This document shows positions 7,032 to 15,718 of a DNA stretch of 64,000 nt, in pieces; the stretch's first letter is position 1, and every line of letters begins with the position of its first letter. The stretch is from positions 2,393,001-2,457,000 of the forward strand of contig NZ_CP039249.1 in assembly GCF_004795835.1 (NCBI RefSeq), written 5' to 3'. The notes beneath the pieces were generated by a model, which searched no databases, was not told the origin of the DNA, and was given only the letters and a program-made list of their open reading frames with translations. A program made the position numbers and the translations under genes. Origin of the DNA: Sphingomonas sp. PAMC26645 (lineage in GTDB: Bacteria; Pseudomonadota; Alphaproteobacteria; Sphingomonadales; Sphingomonadaceae).

Positions 7032-9449
7032 ATGTCCGCACTCACCAGCCTCTATCGGTCGCTCGCCCATCACCGCTTGTTCGCGCTCCTCAACATCGGC
7101 GGTCTCGCACTGGGGATCGCGACGTTCCTCGTCCTGTTCCTCTTCGTCCGGTTCGAGACCGGGTACGACCGCGTATTGCCGCGGCAAGACCAGTTGTGGG
7201 TGATGGAGGAGCGCTATGTGATGCCGGGCTATCCGGCGGACACCAATCCGAACACGATGGGCAGCGAACTCAAGATCCTGCAAGCGGATTACCCGCAGCT
7301 GGTCGGCACGCGCTACATGAACATGGCGGCGACGGTGCAGCAGGGCGGGCAGGCGACGGCCGAGGATCTGGGCACGGTCGACCCGAACTTCTTCGATCTC
7401 ATGCGCTTTCCTGCTGTCGAGGGGAATCCAGCGGCAACGCTCGCCGATCCGAACGGCCTGGTGGTCACGCAGAAGACCGCGGGGAAATATTTCGGGAGCC
7501 AGTCGGCGATCGGCCGGACGCTGCAACTGTCGATCGATGGGACGACCTATCCCTACACGGTCGGGGCGGTGCTACGCGACATGCCCGACGACGTCACCTT
7601 CAAGAGCGAGATGTTCGCGCAAATCTCACGGACTCGCTTCGGCAACGAATGGTGGGAGCATTGGGGCAGCGCGTCGCTGACCACGTTTTTGCGGTTTCCC
7701 GATGCGGTGGCAGCGCGAGCGTTCGAGGCGCAATTGCCAGCCTTTCTCGATCGCCATGCCTATGCCGGCGGCAATCTGAAGAAAGGCGAGTATTTCCAGT
7801 CGCTGCGGCCGCTGACCGCGATGCATCTGTATAGTCCGGGTGATCGCGCGATCGTCACGACTCTGGGTGCGGTCGGGCTGCTGACGCTGCTCATCGCCAT
7901 CGTGAACTACGTCAATCTGGCCACCGCGCGTGCCGGGTTGCGCGCGCGCGAAGTGGCGATGCGCAAGGTGCTGGGCGGCACGCGGCGGTCGCTGGTGCGG
8001 CAGTTCCTGGGCGAGGCGCTGGCGACCGTCGCGTTGGCAGCGCTGATCGGTCTCGCGCTGGCCGAGATCGCGCTGCCTTTCATCAATGCGCTTGGCGGAA
8101 CGACGCTGGCGATCCGCTACGTCGGATGGGACGGCGTCGTCCTGCCGCTGGTCCTGCTGGTCCTGGGCATCGCGCTGGTCGCGGGGCTGTATCCCGCGTT
8201 CGTGCTTTCGGGGTTTCGCCCTGCCGCAGTGCTCGCCTCGACGCGAGCACCCGGTGGTGGGCGTAGCGGGACCCGGCTGCGAAGCGCGCTGGTGGTCGTG
8301 CAGTTCGCGATCGCGATCGCGTTCGCCATCGCGACCGGAGTCATGCTCAAACAGACCGAACATATCCGTGACGCCGATCTCGGATTTCGCCGCGACGGGT
8401 TGATGATCGTGCGGTCGCTGATGACCGGCGGGATCGACTCCCCACAGCGCGCTGCGATCCTGCGCAGCCTCGCGGCGGCCCCCGGCGTCACCGGCGTCAC
8501 CGTCGCCAACAATGCCCCGGGCGACCAGAGCACGACCAATTTCTCAGGGTACAGCCGCGCAGGAGCGTCGGGCGCCAAGATATCGTTGATGGATGTCGGC
8601 ACCGGCCGCGACTATTTCCGCGTGTACGGCGCACGCCTCGTCGCGGGGCGCTTGTTCGATGCCGCGCATGCCGACGACCGCGGCCTGTTGACGCTTGCCG
8701 AACGCAAGCGGGCCGGGCCCAACGTGGTGATCAACCGGACGGCGGTGACCGCGCTGGGCTTTGCGTCGCCGGCCGCAGCGCTGGGGCAGGCGATCAACGA
8801 CGGCGAGCGGGACTCGACCATTATCGGCATAGTCGACGATCTGCGCTTCAGGAGCCCGCGCGATGCCGTTACGCCGGTCGCCTACACCTACAACACGGTC
8901 GATATCCTCTCGCCGTTCGCGGCGGTACGCTATGCCGGCCGCGATGCGAAGACGATGATGGTGGCACTCGAGGCGGCGTGGAAGCGCGTCGTTCCCGGCG
9001 TTCCGTTCGAGGCGCGCTCGGTCGAGGACAATCTGTACCAGCGCTATTACAAGGCGGATGCGCAACGCTCGCGGCTGTTCACGATCGGTGCGGTGCTGGC
9101 GATCCTGATCGGCTGCATCGGGCTCTACGGGCTGGCGGCGTTCGACACGGCGCGACGCGTCAAGGAGATCGGTATCCGCAAGACGCTCGGTGCCTCGACC
9201 GCCGAGGTATTGCGGCTTCTGATCGGCCAGTTCCTGCGCCCCGTGATCCTCGCCAACCTCGTCGCGTGGCCGCTCGCCTATGTCGCGATGCAGCGTTGGC
9301 TTGGTGGGTTCGACGACCGGATCGCGCTGTCGCCGTTGTTCTTCGTCGGCGCGTCGTTCGCCGCAGCGCTGATCGCGAGCGCGACCGTCTTCGGCCAGGC
9401 ATGGCGCGTCGCCCGCGCCGAGCCCGCGCGCGCGCTACGCCACGAATAG
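7032..9449 (+). CDS. ABC transporter permease, FtsX/MacB_PCD type
   Basis: This 805-residue permease begins SLYRSLAHHRLFALLNIGGLALGIATFLVLFLF, giving the first membrane helix, followed by a large periplasmic MacB-core domain. A first FtsX block lies near residues 275-420 and includes REVAMRKVLGGTRRSLVRQF. A second core domain and a second FtsX block (about 685-800) with KEIGIRKTLGAST follow. The duplicated FtsX arrangement is usual for the large standalone permeases whose ATPase is a separate gene. With the adaptor and ATPase it should act as a mechanotransmission-type exporter or extractor. The substrate is unknown; the divergent two-component system hints at envelope stress or an antimicrobial. 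Confidence 0.9.
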   Translation: MSALTSLYRSLAHHRLFALLNIGGLALGIATFLVLFLFVRFETGYDRVLPRQDQLWVMEERYVMPGYPADTNPNTMGSELKILQADYPQLVGTRYMNMAATVQQGGQATAEDLGTVDPNFFDLMRFPAVEGNPAATLADPNGLVVTQKTAGKYFGSQSAIGRTLQLSIDGTTYPYTVGAVLRDMPDDVTFKSEMFAQISRTRFGNEWWEHWGSASLTTFLRFPDAVAARAFEAQLPAFLDRHAYAGGNLKKGEYFQSLRPLTAMHLYSPGDRAIVTTLGAVGLLTLLIAIVNYVNLATARAGLRAREVAMRKVLGGTRRSLVRQFLGEALATVALAALIGLALAEIALPFINALGGTTLAIRYVGWDGVVLPLVLLVLGIALVAGLYPAFVLSGFRPAAVLASTRAPGGGRSGTRLRSALVVVQFAIAIAFAIATGVMLKQTEHIRDADLGFRRDGLMIVRSLMTGGIDSPQRAAILRSLAAAPGVTGVTVANNAPGDQSTTNFSGYSRAGASGAKISLMDVGTGRDYFRVYGARLVAGRLFDAAHADDRGLLTLAERKRAGPNVVINRTAVTALGFASPAAALGQAINDGERDSTIIGIVDDLRFRSPRDAVTPVAYTYNTVDILSPFAAVRYAGRDAKTMMVALEAAWKRVVPGVPFEARSVEDNLYQRYYKADAQRSRLFTIGAVLAILIGCIGLYGLAAFDTARRVKEIGIRKTLGASTAEVLRLLIGQFLRPVILANLVAWPLAYVAMQRWLGGFDDRIALSPLFFVGASFAAALIASATVFGQAWRVARAEPARALRHE

Positions 9450-9459
9450 GGGCCGGTCG

Positions 9460-9555
9460 ATGTCCTCAGCCTTCCCGACGCTGTACCGTTCGCTCGCCCG
9501 GCATCGGCTACACGCCGTCCTCAACATGGGCGGGCGGGCGCTCGGCATCGCGTGT
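9460..9555 (+). pseudogene. Fragment of a second FtsX permease
   Basis: Ten bases after the permease, an ATG opens a frame reading SAFPTLYRSLARHRLHAVL and then NMGGRALGIA, a close copy of the start of the preceding permease (SLYRSLAHHRLFALLNIGG). The similarity ends abruptly after about 31 residues, and the 3' end of the minus-strand DUF885 gene begins within 20 bases. Paired permeases are common in such operons, so a deletion probably removed most of a second permease here. Confidence 0.75.
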
Positions 9556-9572
9556 TGCCCCAGGACCAGCCG

Positions 9573-11399
9573 TCAGACGGCGCGCGCACGTTCCTCGACG
9601 ATCCGCTCCAGCATCGACAATGGCATCGCACCGGCTTCCAGCACATCGTGGAAATGCTTCAGGTCGAAGCGATCGCCGGCGATCGCCTTGGCCTTCGCGC
9701 GCGCGCGCAGCCACGCCGCATGACCGATCTTGTAGCTGCATGCCTGACCCGGCGAGACGCAATAGCGCTCGACCTCGCGCTGCGAGCGCCCGGGGGCGAA
9801 GCCGACCGTATCGACCAGATACTTCGTCGCCTGATCATGCGTCCACCGCTTGGTGTGAATGCCGGTATCCACGACCAGCCGTGCCGCGCGGAACAGGAAC
9901 GATTGCAGATAGCCGGCGCGTTCCACCGGCGAGGCATAGCCGCCGAGTTCGTCGGCGAGTTGTTCCGCATAGAGCGCCCAGCCTTCCAGATAGGCGTTGA
10001 AGAAGGCGATCTTGCGCAGCGGATGCGTGGGCGCGCGCTGCGCGGTCGATATCTGGAGATGATGCCCCGGCACGCCTTCGTGATAGGTCAGGCTCGGCAG
10101 CGTGTATTTCGGCCAGTCGTGCACGTTCTTGAGGTTGATCCAGTAGATCGCGGCGCGCGAGCCATCGAGCGGCGCGCGGAAATAATAGCCGTTGGGGGCC
10201 CCGTCCTGGATCTCGGGCGCCACGCGGCGGATCTCGAGCGCCGCGTTGGGCGGGTTCGTGAATGCCTGAGGTAGCCGTGCCTGCATTGCCTGGACGCCTG
10301 CGTTGAGGCCGGCGAGCAGCTCGGCACGGCCGGCGTCCGTGTTCGCGAACAATTGCGCGGGCAGGCGGTTGAGCTGGTCGAGGCGGGCACCGACACTGCC
10401 CTGCGTGAGGCCTTGCCCACGCAGGATCGGATCGAGCTGTGCGGTGAGTTCTGCGACCTGTTGCAGGCCCATGCGATGGACTTCGTCGGGCGACAAGCTG
10501 GTGGTGGTCGCCTGCGCGAGCGCGGCGGCGTAGATCGCATTGCCGTTGGGGATCGCCCAGATGCCGGCGGCACTGCGCGCCGAGGGCCGCAGCGAGCGCA
10601 GCAAAGCGATCTGGCGGTCCAGCGCCGGATAGACCTGGGTCGCGACGATCCGGGCAGCGCGTGCCTGCCAATCCCCGGCGATCTTCGCGGGGCCGGTGCG
10701 GCTGGTCAGCGCCTGGACGAGCTGGTTGTCGGCCGGGCTGGGTGACCGCAGGTTCGCCATTTGGCCTAGCGCGAGATCGAGGGAGAAGTCGGGCGCCAGC
10801 CTGCCCTTGGCGGCTTCGCGACGCTGAACCTCGGTTTCGTTATCCAGCTGCCGGCCCATCATCGCCAATCGATCCAGATAGGCTTCGGCATCATCCGCGG
10901 TCTTCACCGGGTGGGTCGAGGCCAGGAAGTCCGGCATGGAGAAATAGACGCCGTCCTGCTGCGTGATCGGATAGGGCCCCTGCGGCGAGGAGAGGCCGAA
11001 CTTCTCCGGGCCGACCATGTTCGACTGGATGCTGTAAAGGACGACTTCGCGATCAATGCGCGCCTGCGGCGACAGCGAGGCGGGATCGACGGCAGTGACG
11101 AGCGCCTGTGCCTTGCGGTTGCGCGCCAGATCCTTCGCGATGGCGGCGTAACTGTTGTCACCCAGCATGTGGCGCAGATCGGCATCCTTGCCGGTATCGA
11201 GCCCAAGCGAGGTGGCGAATTCCGGCGATTGGCGGACGGTTTCGCGCAGGACCTGATCGAAGGCCGCGTTCAACCGGGCGTCGCCCGGCGATGGTGGCGC
11301 TGCTGTTCCTGCCAAAGTCTGCGCAGACGCGAGCCGTGTGGGTAGCACGCTCAGCGTGGCGGTAGCGGCACTGGACATGATAAAAGCGCGACGATCCAT
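9573..11399 (-). CDS. Secreted DUF885 family protein (putative metallo-carboxypeptidase-like)
   Basis: This 608-residue protein has an N-terminal export signal starting MDRRAFIMSSAATATLS; the twin Arg suggests the Tat route, with cleavage near ALA/AQT. The DUF885 hallmark HEGVPGHH sits at residues 440-447, followed by EGWALYAEQLADELG and GQACSYKIG. These resemble the metal-binding helix and downstream Glu of a zinc peptidase fold, so a periplasmic peptidase is plausible, but substrates are not established for most members. It is transcribed alone and meets the permease remnant tail-on. A second, divergent member lies at 31706-33517. Confidence 0.85.
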   Translation of the reverse strand: MDRRAFIMSSAATATLSVLPTRLASAQTLAGTAAPPSPGDARLNAAFDQVLRETVRQSPEFATSLGLDTGKDADLRHMLGDNSYAAIAKDLARNRKAQALVTAVDPASLSPQARIDREVVLYSIQSNMVGPEKFGLSSPQGPYPITQQDGVYFSMPDFLASTHPVKTADDAEAYLDRLAMMGRQLDNETEVQRREAAKGRLAPDFSLDLALGQMANLRSPSPADNQLVQALTSRTGPAKIAGDWQARAARIVATQVYPALDRQIALLRSLRPSARSAAGIWAIPNGNAIYAAALAQATTTSLSPDEVHRMGLQQVAELTAQLDPILRGQGLTQGSVGARLDQLNRLPAQLFANTDAGRAELLAGLNAGVQAMQARLPQAFTNPPNAALEIRRVAPEIQDGAPNGYYFRAPLDGSRAAIYWINLKNVHDWPKYTLPSLTYHEGVPGHHLQISTAQRAPTHPLRKIAFFNAYLEGWALYAEQLADELGGYASPVERAGYLQSFLFRAARLVVDTGIHTKRWTHDQATKYLVDTVGFAPGRSQREVERYCVSPGQACSYKIGHAAWLRARAKAKAIAGDRFDLKHFHDVLEAGAMPLSMLERIVEERARAV

Positions 11400-11775
11400 G
11401 CCGATGTTCCTGACTGTGAAGCTGATGGCGCCACGCTAGGCGACACTAGGGCAGCCGCGCAACCCTACTGCATTGGACAGCCCGAGCAGTACAGCCTCAT
11501 GCATCGTGCAGTCAGGCCAATGCGCAGCCAACCCCGCTCTGTGACGCCCGTAAATCTTCCTGGACTTCGCCCGCTAAAGGGGAAGCATTTGCGGCTTTCG
11601 GGATTGATACGAGGCATGGATGGGGTGTGATGTAGCGCAGTAGCCGATCAAACTTCCTCTTAGAGTGTTCCAACTTCTTGACGATTAATGCGCCCCGCGT
11701 GACAAGGGCAATAGTGTCCTTAAACGGTCAATCAGCCGGCCTACGACGTGCGTATAATGATGAGAGGATCGACCT
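11400..11775. other. Divergent control region, no gene seen
   Basis: These 376 bases separate the divergent DUF885 and VOC genes and must hold both promoters. A TTGACG at 11677-11682 could be a -35 element, but I found no matching -10 at standard spacing. No hairpin, repeat or RNA gene was recognised. Confidence 0.4.
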
Positions 11776-12693
11776 GTGACGCCACGGCTATTAGCGTTGG
11801 CATGCGCTGCGACTGCACTGATGGGGGCCAGGCCCCCTGAGGTTCGACCCGCAATCACGGGGATCTCGCATCTCGCCGTCTACTCGCGCGACATGGCGAA
11901 ATCGGAGCATTTCTACACGCACGTACTCGGCGCACGGAAAGGTATGGACCCGGAGAACGCATCCGGCGTCCGCTTCTATTTCAGTTCTCGTCAGTTCGTC
12001 GAGGTGCTGCCCGCGCCTACCGGACACGGCGCCAGCATGCTCGCCCATGCGGCCTATCTCACGACGGACGCAGCGCGCCTGCGCTCATGGCTCGTAGCGC
12101 AGGGCATGACGGAGCTTGGTCCGGTCCGGGGCGTGGTTGGCGGCGATCGTTGGTTCGTTACGCACGATCCGGAAGGTAACGAGGTCCAGTTCGTTCAATC
12201 CGCCAGTCCGGATGCCACTGCGGTACTTGGCGCGATAAGTAGTCGCGTCATTCATGTCGGCTATGCGGTCCATGATCGCGCTAAACAGGACGGCTTCTAC
12301 CGCCGCCTGCTCGGCTTTCGACCCTATTGGTTTGGTGCGTTCGAGCCGACAAAGGTCGACTGGGTATCCCAGCAGGCGCCGGATGGGCGTGATTGGATGG
12401 AATACATGATGGTCGGGCCGGGATCAGACGTGCCGATCGCCAAGGTGAACGCCAACCAGCTTGGCGTACTCAACCATCTTTCGCTTGGCGTGCCGAACAT
12501 GCAGGCAGCCGTCACGACATTGTATCGGGAAAGCCGCTTGAGCCCGCGTCACGATGGACCCCAGATGGGGCTGGACGGCAAGTGGCAGGCCAACTTCTAC
12601 GATCCGGACGGGACCCGGGTCGAGTTGATGGAGTTTCAGCCGGTCACCAAGCCGTGCTGCTCCCCCTTCACCGCCCAAAGCCCCACGGACTGA
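11776..12693 (+). CDS. Secreted two-domain VOC (glyoxalase/dioxygenase-like) protein
   Basis: This 305-residue protein starts at GTG with AGAGGA about nine bases upstream, and has a short hydrophobic export segment (LLALACAATALMG). Two VOC modules follow. The first begins ITGISHLAVYSRDMAKSEHFYTHVLG and ends GNEVQFV; the second begins RVIHVGYAVHDRAKQDGFY and ends TRVELMEF. The His at each start and Glu at each end are the usual metal ligands of the vicinal oxygen chelate fold. Secretion is unusual for VOC enzymes. The substrate is unknown. It is convergent with the sorbosone-dehydrogenase-like gene. Confidence 0.8.
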   Translation: MTPRLLALACAATALMGARPPEVRPAITGISHLAVYSRDMAKSEHFYTHVLGARKGMDPENASGVRFYFSSRQFVEVLPAPTGHGASMLAHAAYLTTDAARLRSWLVAQGMTELGPVRGVVGGDRWFVTHDPEGNEVQFVQSASPDATAVLGAISSRVIHVGYAVHDRAKQDGFYRRLLGFRPYWFGAFEPTKVDWVSQQAPDGRDWMEYMMVGPGSDVPIAKVNANQLGVLNHLSLGVPNMQAAVTTLYRESRLSPRHDGPQMGLDGKWQANFYDPDGTRVELMEFQPVTKPCCSPFTAQSPTD

Positions 12694-12723
12694 AGCCAAT
12701 GTGATCCTCCGGCGCGTATCGGG

Positions 12724-14073
12724 TCACCGCGCCGCCGAAACCCGCCAAACGACGTTGCCGGTATCATCGGCAACCAGAACCGCGCCTGTTCGGTCAACAG
12801 TAACGCCGACGGGACGACCGCGAACCTTGCCATCGGGCGACACGAAGCCGGACAGAAAGTCCTCGGCCTTGCCGCTTGGGCGTGCGTTGCTGAACGGTAC
12901 GAAGGCAACCTTGTAGCCATTCAATTCGTCGCGATCCCAACTGCCGTGCTCGCCGATCAGGGCACCGCCGCGGTAGCGGGGCGGAAGCGACGACCCGGAA
13001 TAGAATGTGAGTCCAAGCGCCGCGACATGGCTGCTCAGCGCGTAGTCCGGAACGATTGCGCGCGCGACCAGATCGGGTCGCTGTGGCATGACGCGAGGAT
13101 CCACGTGACGGCCGTAATAGCTATAGGGCCAACCGTAAAAGCCGCCATCGCGTACCGAGGTGAGATAATCCGGGACGAGGTTCGGCCCCAGTTCATCGCG
13201 TTCGTTCGCGACGACCCAAAGCGTGTTGGTCCCTGGGTAAAAGTTGGGGCTGTTCGGATTGCGCAGTCCCGTGGCGAACACGCGGGAGCGGCCCGATGAC
13301 CGATCGATTTCCCACACTGCCGCACGGTTCCTCTCGGCCTCCATGCCGTTCTCGGTGATGTTGCTGTTCGATCCAACCGTCGCATAGAGCAGTTTGCTAT
13401 CCGGGCTGAGCGCCAGGCTCTTCGTCCAGTGATGGTCGATTGGCCCCCCGGGCAATTCGGTCAACCGCACGGGGGCGGCCGTGATCCGGGTCTGACCCAG
13501 CGTATAGGGATATCGCAGGACCGCGTCGGTGGCTGCGACGTACAGATAATTGTCGGCAAAGACGACGCCGAAAGGCGAGAAGAGATGGTCGACCAGAACT
13601 GTACGCAGTTCGGGTACGCCGTCACCATTGGTGTCCCGTACCAACGTGATCTGATTGGTCCCGCCCTTCGGTTTCGCACCGTTCTGGCCGGTCGCGCGCT
13701 TCTGAACCCATGACACGATAGGATTCTTCGGGCGCGTGATCGGATCGAGATTTGGGCCCTGGGACTCGATGATGAGTACGTCGCCGTTCGGCAATGCCAG
13801 AATGTTTCGCGGATGATTCAGATCGCGTGCCAGCGCCTGTACTCGGAGGCCAGCCGCAGCGGTGGGTGCCTGGCCCGCACTCCATCCGACGACCTCAGCG
13901 ACGTGTATGGGCGGGACCAGATATTGCTTTGGTGCGGGCAAGACGGGATTGGACCCGATCTGCGAATTGCGATCGAACTCTGCGCCGCCATCGTTGCAGC
14001 CGGAAAGCGCGATCACCGATGCCACCGCGACACCCGCGAGAAGGTTCCAGACGCGCACCCTTGCGGCGATCAC
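12724..14073 (-). CDS. PQQ-dependent sugar (sorbosone) dehydrogenase-like lipoprotein
   Basis: The 449-residue product starts at a GTG that overlaps the stop of the upstream DUF2231 gene (GTGA). The N-terminus VIAARVRVWNLLAGVAVASV leads to a lipobox ALSGC, so it should be lipid-anchored, probably in the periplasm. The rest is a six-bladed propeller of the glucose/sorbosone dehydrogenase type: LNHPRNILALPNGDVLI, SPFGVVFADNYLYVA, DHHWTKSLALSPDSKLLY, GLRNPNSPNFYPGTNTLWVV and GALIGEHGSWDRDELNGYKV. Family members oxidise aldoses or sorbosone using PQQ. The pairing with DUF2231 (a membrane protein often linked to haem or redox modules) suggests electrons enter the membrane, an inference. Confidence 0.85.
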   Translation of the reverse strand: MIAARVRVWNLLAGVAVASVIALSGCNDGGAEFDRNSQIGSNPVLPAPKQYLVPPIHVAEVVGWSAGQAPTAAAGLRVQALARDLNHPRNILALPNGDVLIIESQGPNLDPITRPKNPIVSWVQKRATGQNGAKPKGGTNQITLVRDTNGDGVPELRTVLVDHLFSPFGVVFADNYLYVAATDAVLRYPYTLGQTRITAAPVRLTELPGGPIDHHWTKSLALSPDSKLLYATVGSNSNITENGMEAERNRAAVWEIDRSSGRSRVFATGLRNPNSPNFYPGTNTLWVVANERDELGPNLVPDYLTSVRDGGFYGWPYSYYGRHVDPRVMPQRPDLVARAIVPDYALSSHVAALGLTFYSGSSLPPRYRGGALIGEHGSWDRDELNGYKVAFVPFSNARPSGKAEDFLSGFVSPDGKVRGRPVGVTVDRTGAVLVADDTGNVVWRVSAAR

Positions 14074-14546
14074 GACTTCACCCCGACGCGATGCTTGTAG
14101 ACGAGCGACCCGCCGAGCCACGCACTGATCCCGAGCAACACCACCGAGATCACCGATAAGGTCAGGCCGGTCGGTACTACGCTCGTCCAACCATCGCGGC
14201 TGTGAACGAATGCGTTGAAGAGCTCGATCACGAACACCCCGAGGTTGATGATCATATGCGGGGTCGCCGGACGTGCCGCGCGCACTCGGCGGTCACCCGC
14301 ATAGTCGATCATCCCGGTCACGGCAGCTAGTCCACCCATCACCAACCCGGCGGTGATCAGCCAGATAGAAAAGTTGCTCCACATGATGTTTGCCGACCCT
14401 AAATAAGCAAGATCGGTTAGCAGTGCGCCTATGAAGCAAACGATCGGGAACGGTACCAGCATGGGATGGAGGGGGTGGCCAAAAAGCTTGGCCGTGGACC
14501 TTGGGTTTCCCCCGTCGGTGCGATGCTCTTCAGATCGAATGCTCAT
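14070..14546 (-). CDS. DUF2231 domain membrane protein
   Basis: This 158-residue protein has four predicted membrane helices. The N-terminal STAKLFGHPLHPMLVPFPIV is the DUF2231 signature; conserved His residues (GHPLHP, PHMIINLG) could bind haem or metal. Its stop overlaps the start of the downstream dehydrogenase, so the two are probably translated together and may form a membrane-attached sugar oxidation unit. It is divergent from the outer-membrane-like gene at 14700. Confidence 0.85.
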   Translation of the reverse strand: MSIRSEEHRTDGGNPRSTAKLFGHPLHPMLVPFPIVCFIGALLTDLAYLGSANIMWSNFSIWLITAGLVMGGLAAVTGMIDYAGDRRVRAARPATPHMIINLGVFVIELFNAFVHSRDGWTSVVPTGLTLSVISVVLLGISAWLGGSLVYKHRVGVKS

Positions 14547-14699
14547 ACTGTCTAAGCGTTAAACTGGGCAGTCAGTTCCCGGCCATAAAGTATCCGAGCA
14601 AGTATCGATCGTATTTGAATGTAGATCAGTACGTTTTCCTCCAAATTAACCGCCGTTCTTCGGACATACTAACGACGATGGTACACGAGGCTAAGTAAC

Positions 14700-15593
14700 A
14701 TGAAATTTCTGACATGTTGTCGTGGCGCGCGCTTCGCGTGGTCGGCAATTGCCGTGCTTGCGTCCATCGATGCGTCAGCGCAGTCGGTGCCGACGATCGA
14801 TACCGAGGATGCGACTTTAGGGTCGGCCAAAATATCCGGGGGCGGCGACCTTCATCCTCAACTGGCCTTCGACGTCCGCAATGGCGACTTCGCGCGAGGC
14901 AATTACGATGACGATCGTGCGGACCTGGACCGGCTGCCTGTCCATGCGCAACTCGGGGTCGCGATCGATCTGTCGCACGGCTCGGATGGCGTGGCGACCA
15001 GCTGGCTGGTGTTGCGCTCCTCCAATGGTTTTCATGCGCCGTCGACGGGAGAAATATCGACACCGCGGATATGGTACGAGAGCAACAACCTCGCGGCTCT
15101 GGTGTTCACGCCGGTGAAGGGGCTGAGAGCCGTCGGAGTCTATACGATCAAGACGAGTCCCAACGGCGTGTCGGCCACGACGCACGAGGCGAGTCTGTCG
15201 CTTGCCTATGACGGCGATGACGTAGTTGGCAACTTGTCGCCGACCTTCGCCGTCACGATGCGACCGAAGGGAGACAACGGGGTCTTCACGCTGGCGGCGA
15301 TCGAGCCGAGCTTCAACCTTTCCGAGCGCAAAGACGGGCCGAAATTGAGCATACCGGTCGCGATCGGGCGAGGATGGGGCGGCTTCTATGGTTCGGGAAG
15401 TGGCAGCCGTAGCTACCTCAGCGCCGGCGCCGCCCTTGAGCAGCCATTTCTGTTGGGCGCCATGCAGTGGAGTACGCGCCTTGAAGCGCTGGCAGTCGTA
15501 CGTGATGATCGCCTTGCAGCGCTGAGCGGTCCGCGCGGGGAAACCGGTACCGTCGTGCCGCTGATCACGTGGTCAGTTTCGACGGCATATTAG
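14700..15593 (+). CDS. Hypothetical exported protein, outer-membrane barrel-like
   Basis: This 297-residue protein has a signal peptide (FAWSAIAVLASIDASAQS). The mature part is rich in alternating hydrophobic/polar strands, in Gly and in Tyr/Phe, for example LHPQLAFDVRNGDFA, PVHAQLGVAIDLSHGSDG and EASLSLAYDGDDVVGNL, and ends SVSTAY with a C-terminal aromatic residue, as outer-membrane beta-barrels do. I do not recognise a family. It is transcribed alone, downstream of an AT-rich stretch (about 14580-14660) that likely holds its promoter. Confidence 0.65.
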   Translation: MKFLTCCRGARFAWSAIAVLASIDASAQSVPTIDTEDATLGSAKISGGGDLHPQLAFDVRNGDFARGNYDDDRADLDRLPVHAQLGVAIDLSHGSDGVATSWLVLRSSNGFHAPSTGEISTPRIWYESNNLAALVFTPVKGLRAVGVYTIKTSPNGVSATTHEASLSLAYDGDDVVGNLSPTFAVTMRPKGDNGVFTLAAIEPSFNLSERKDGPKLSIPVAIGRGWGGFYGSGSGSRSYLSAGAALEQPFLLGAMQWSTRLEALAVVRDDRLAALSGPRGETGTVVPLITWSVSTAY

Positions 15594-15718
15594 TCCACTA
15601 TAGCTATCGGGAACCAATACGCCGCCGATAAACGATGCCGCCGGCCGCGCCTGCTGAAACCGACACCCGAACGACATTCTAGGGCCAAGGCGGCAACAGA
15701 GACTGCACGGGATCGTGC

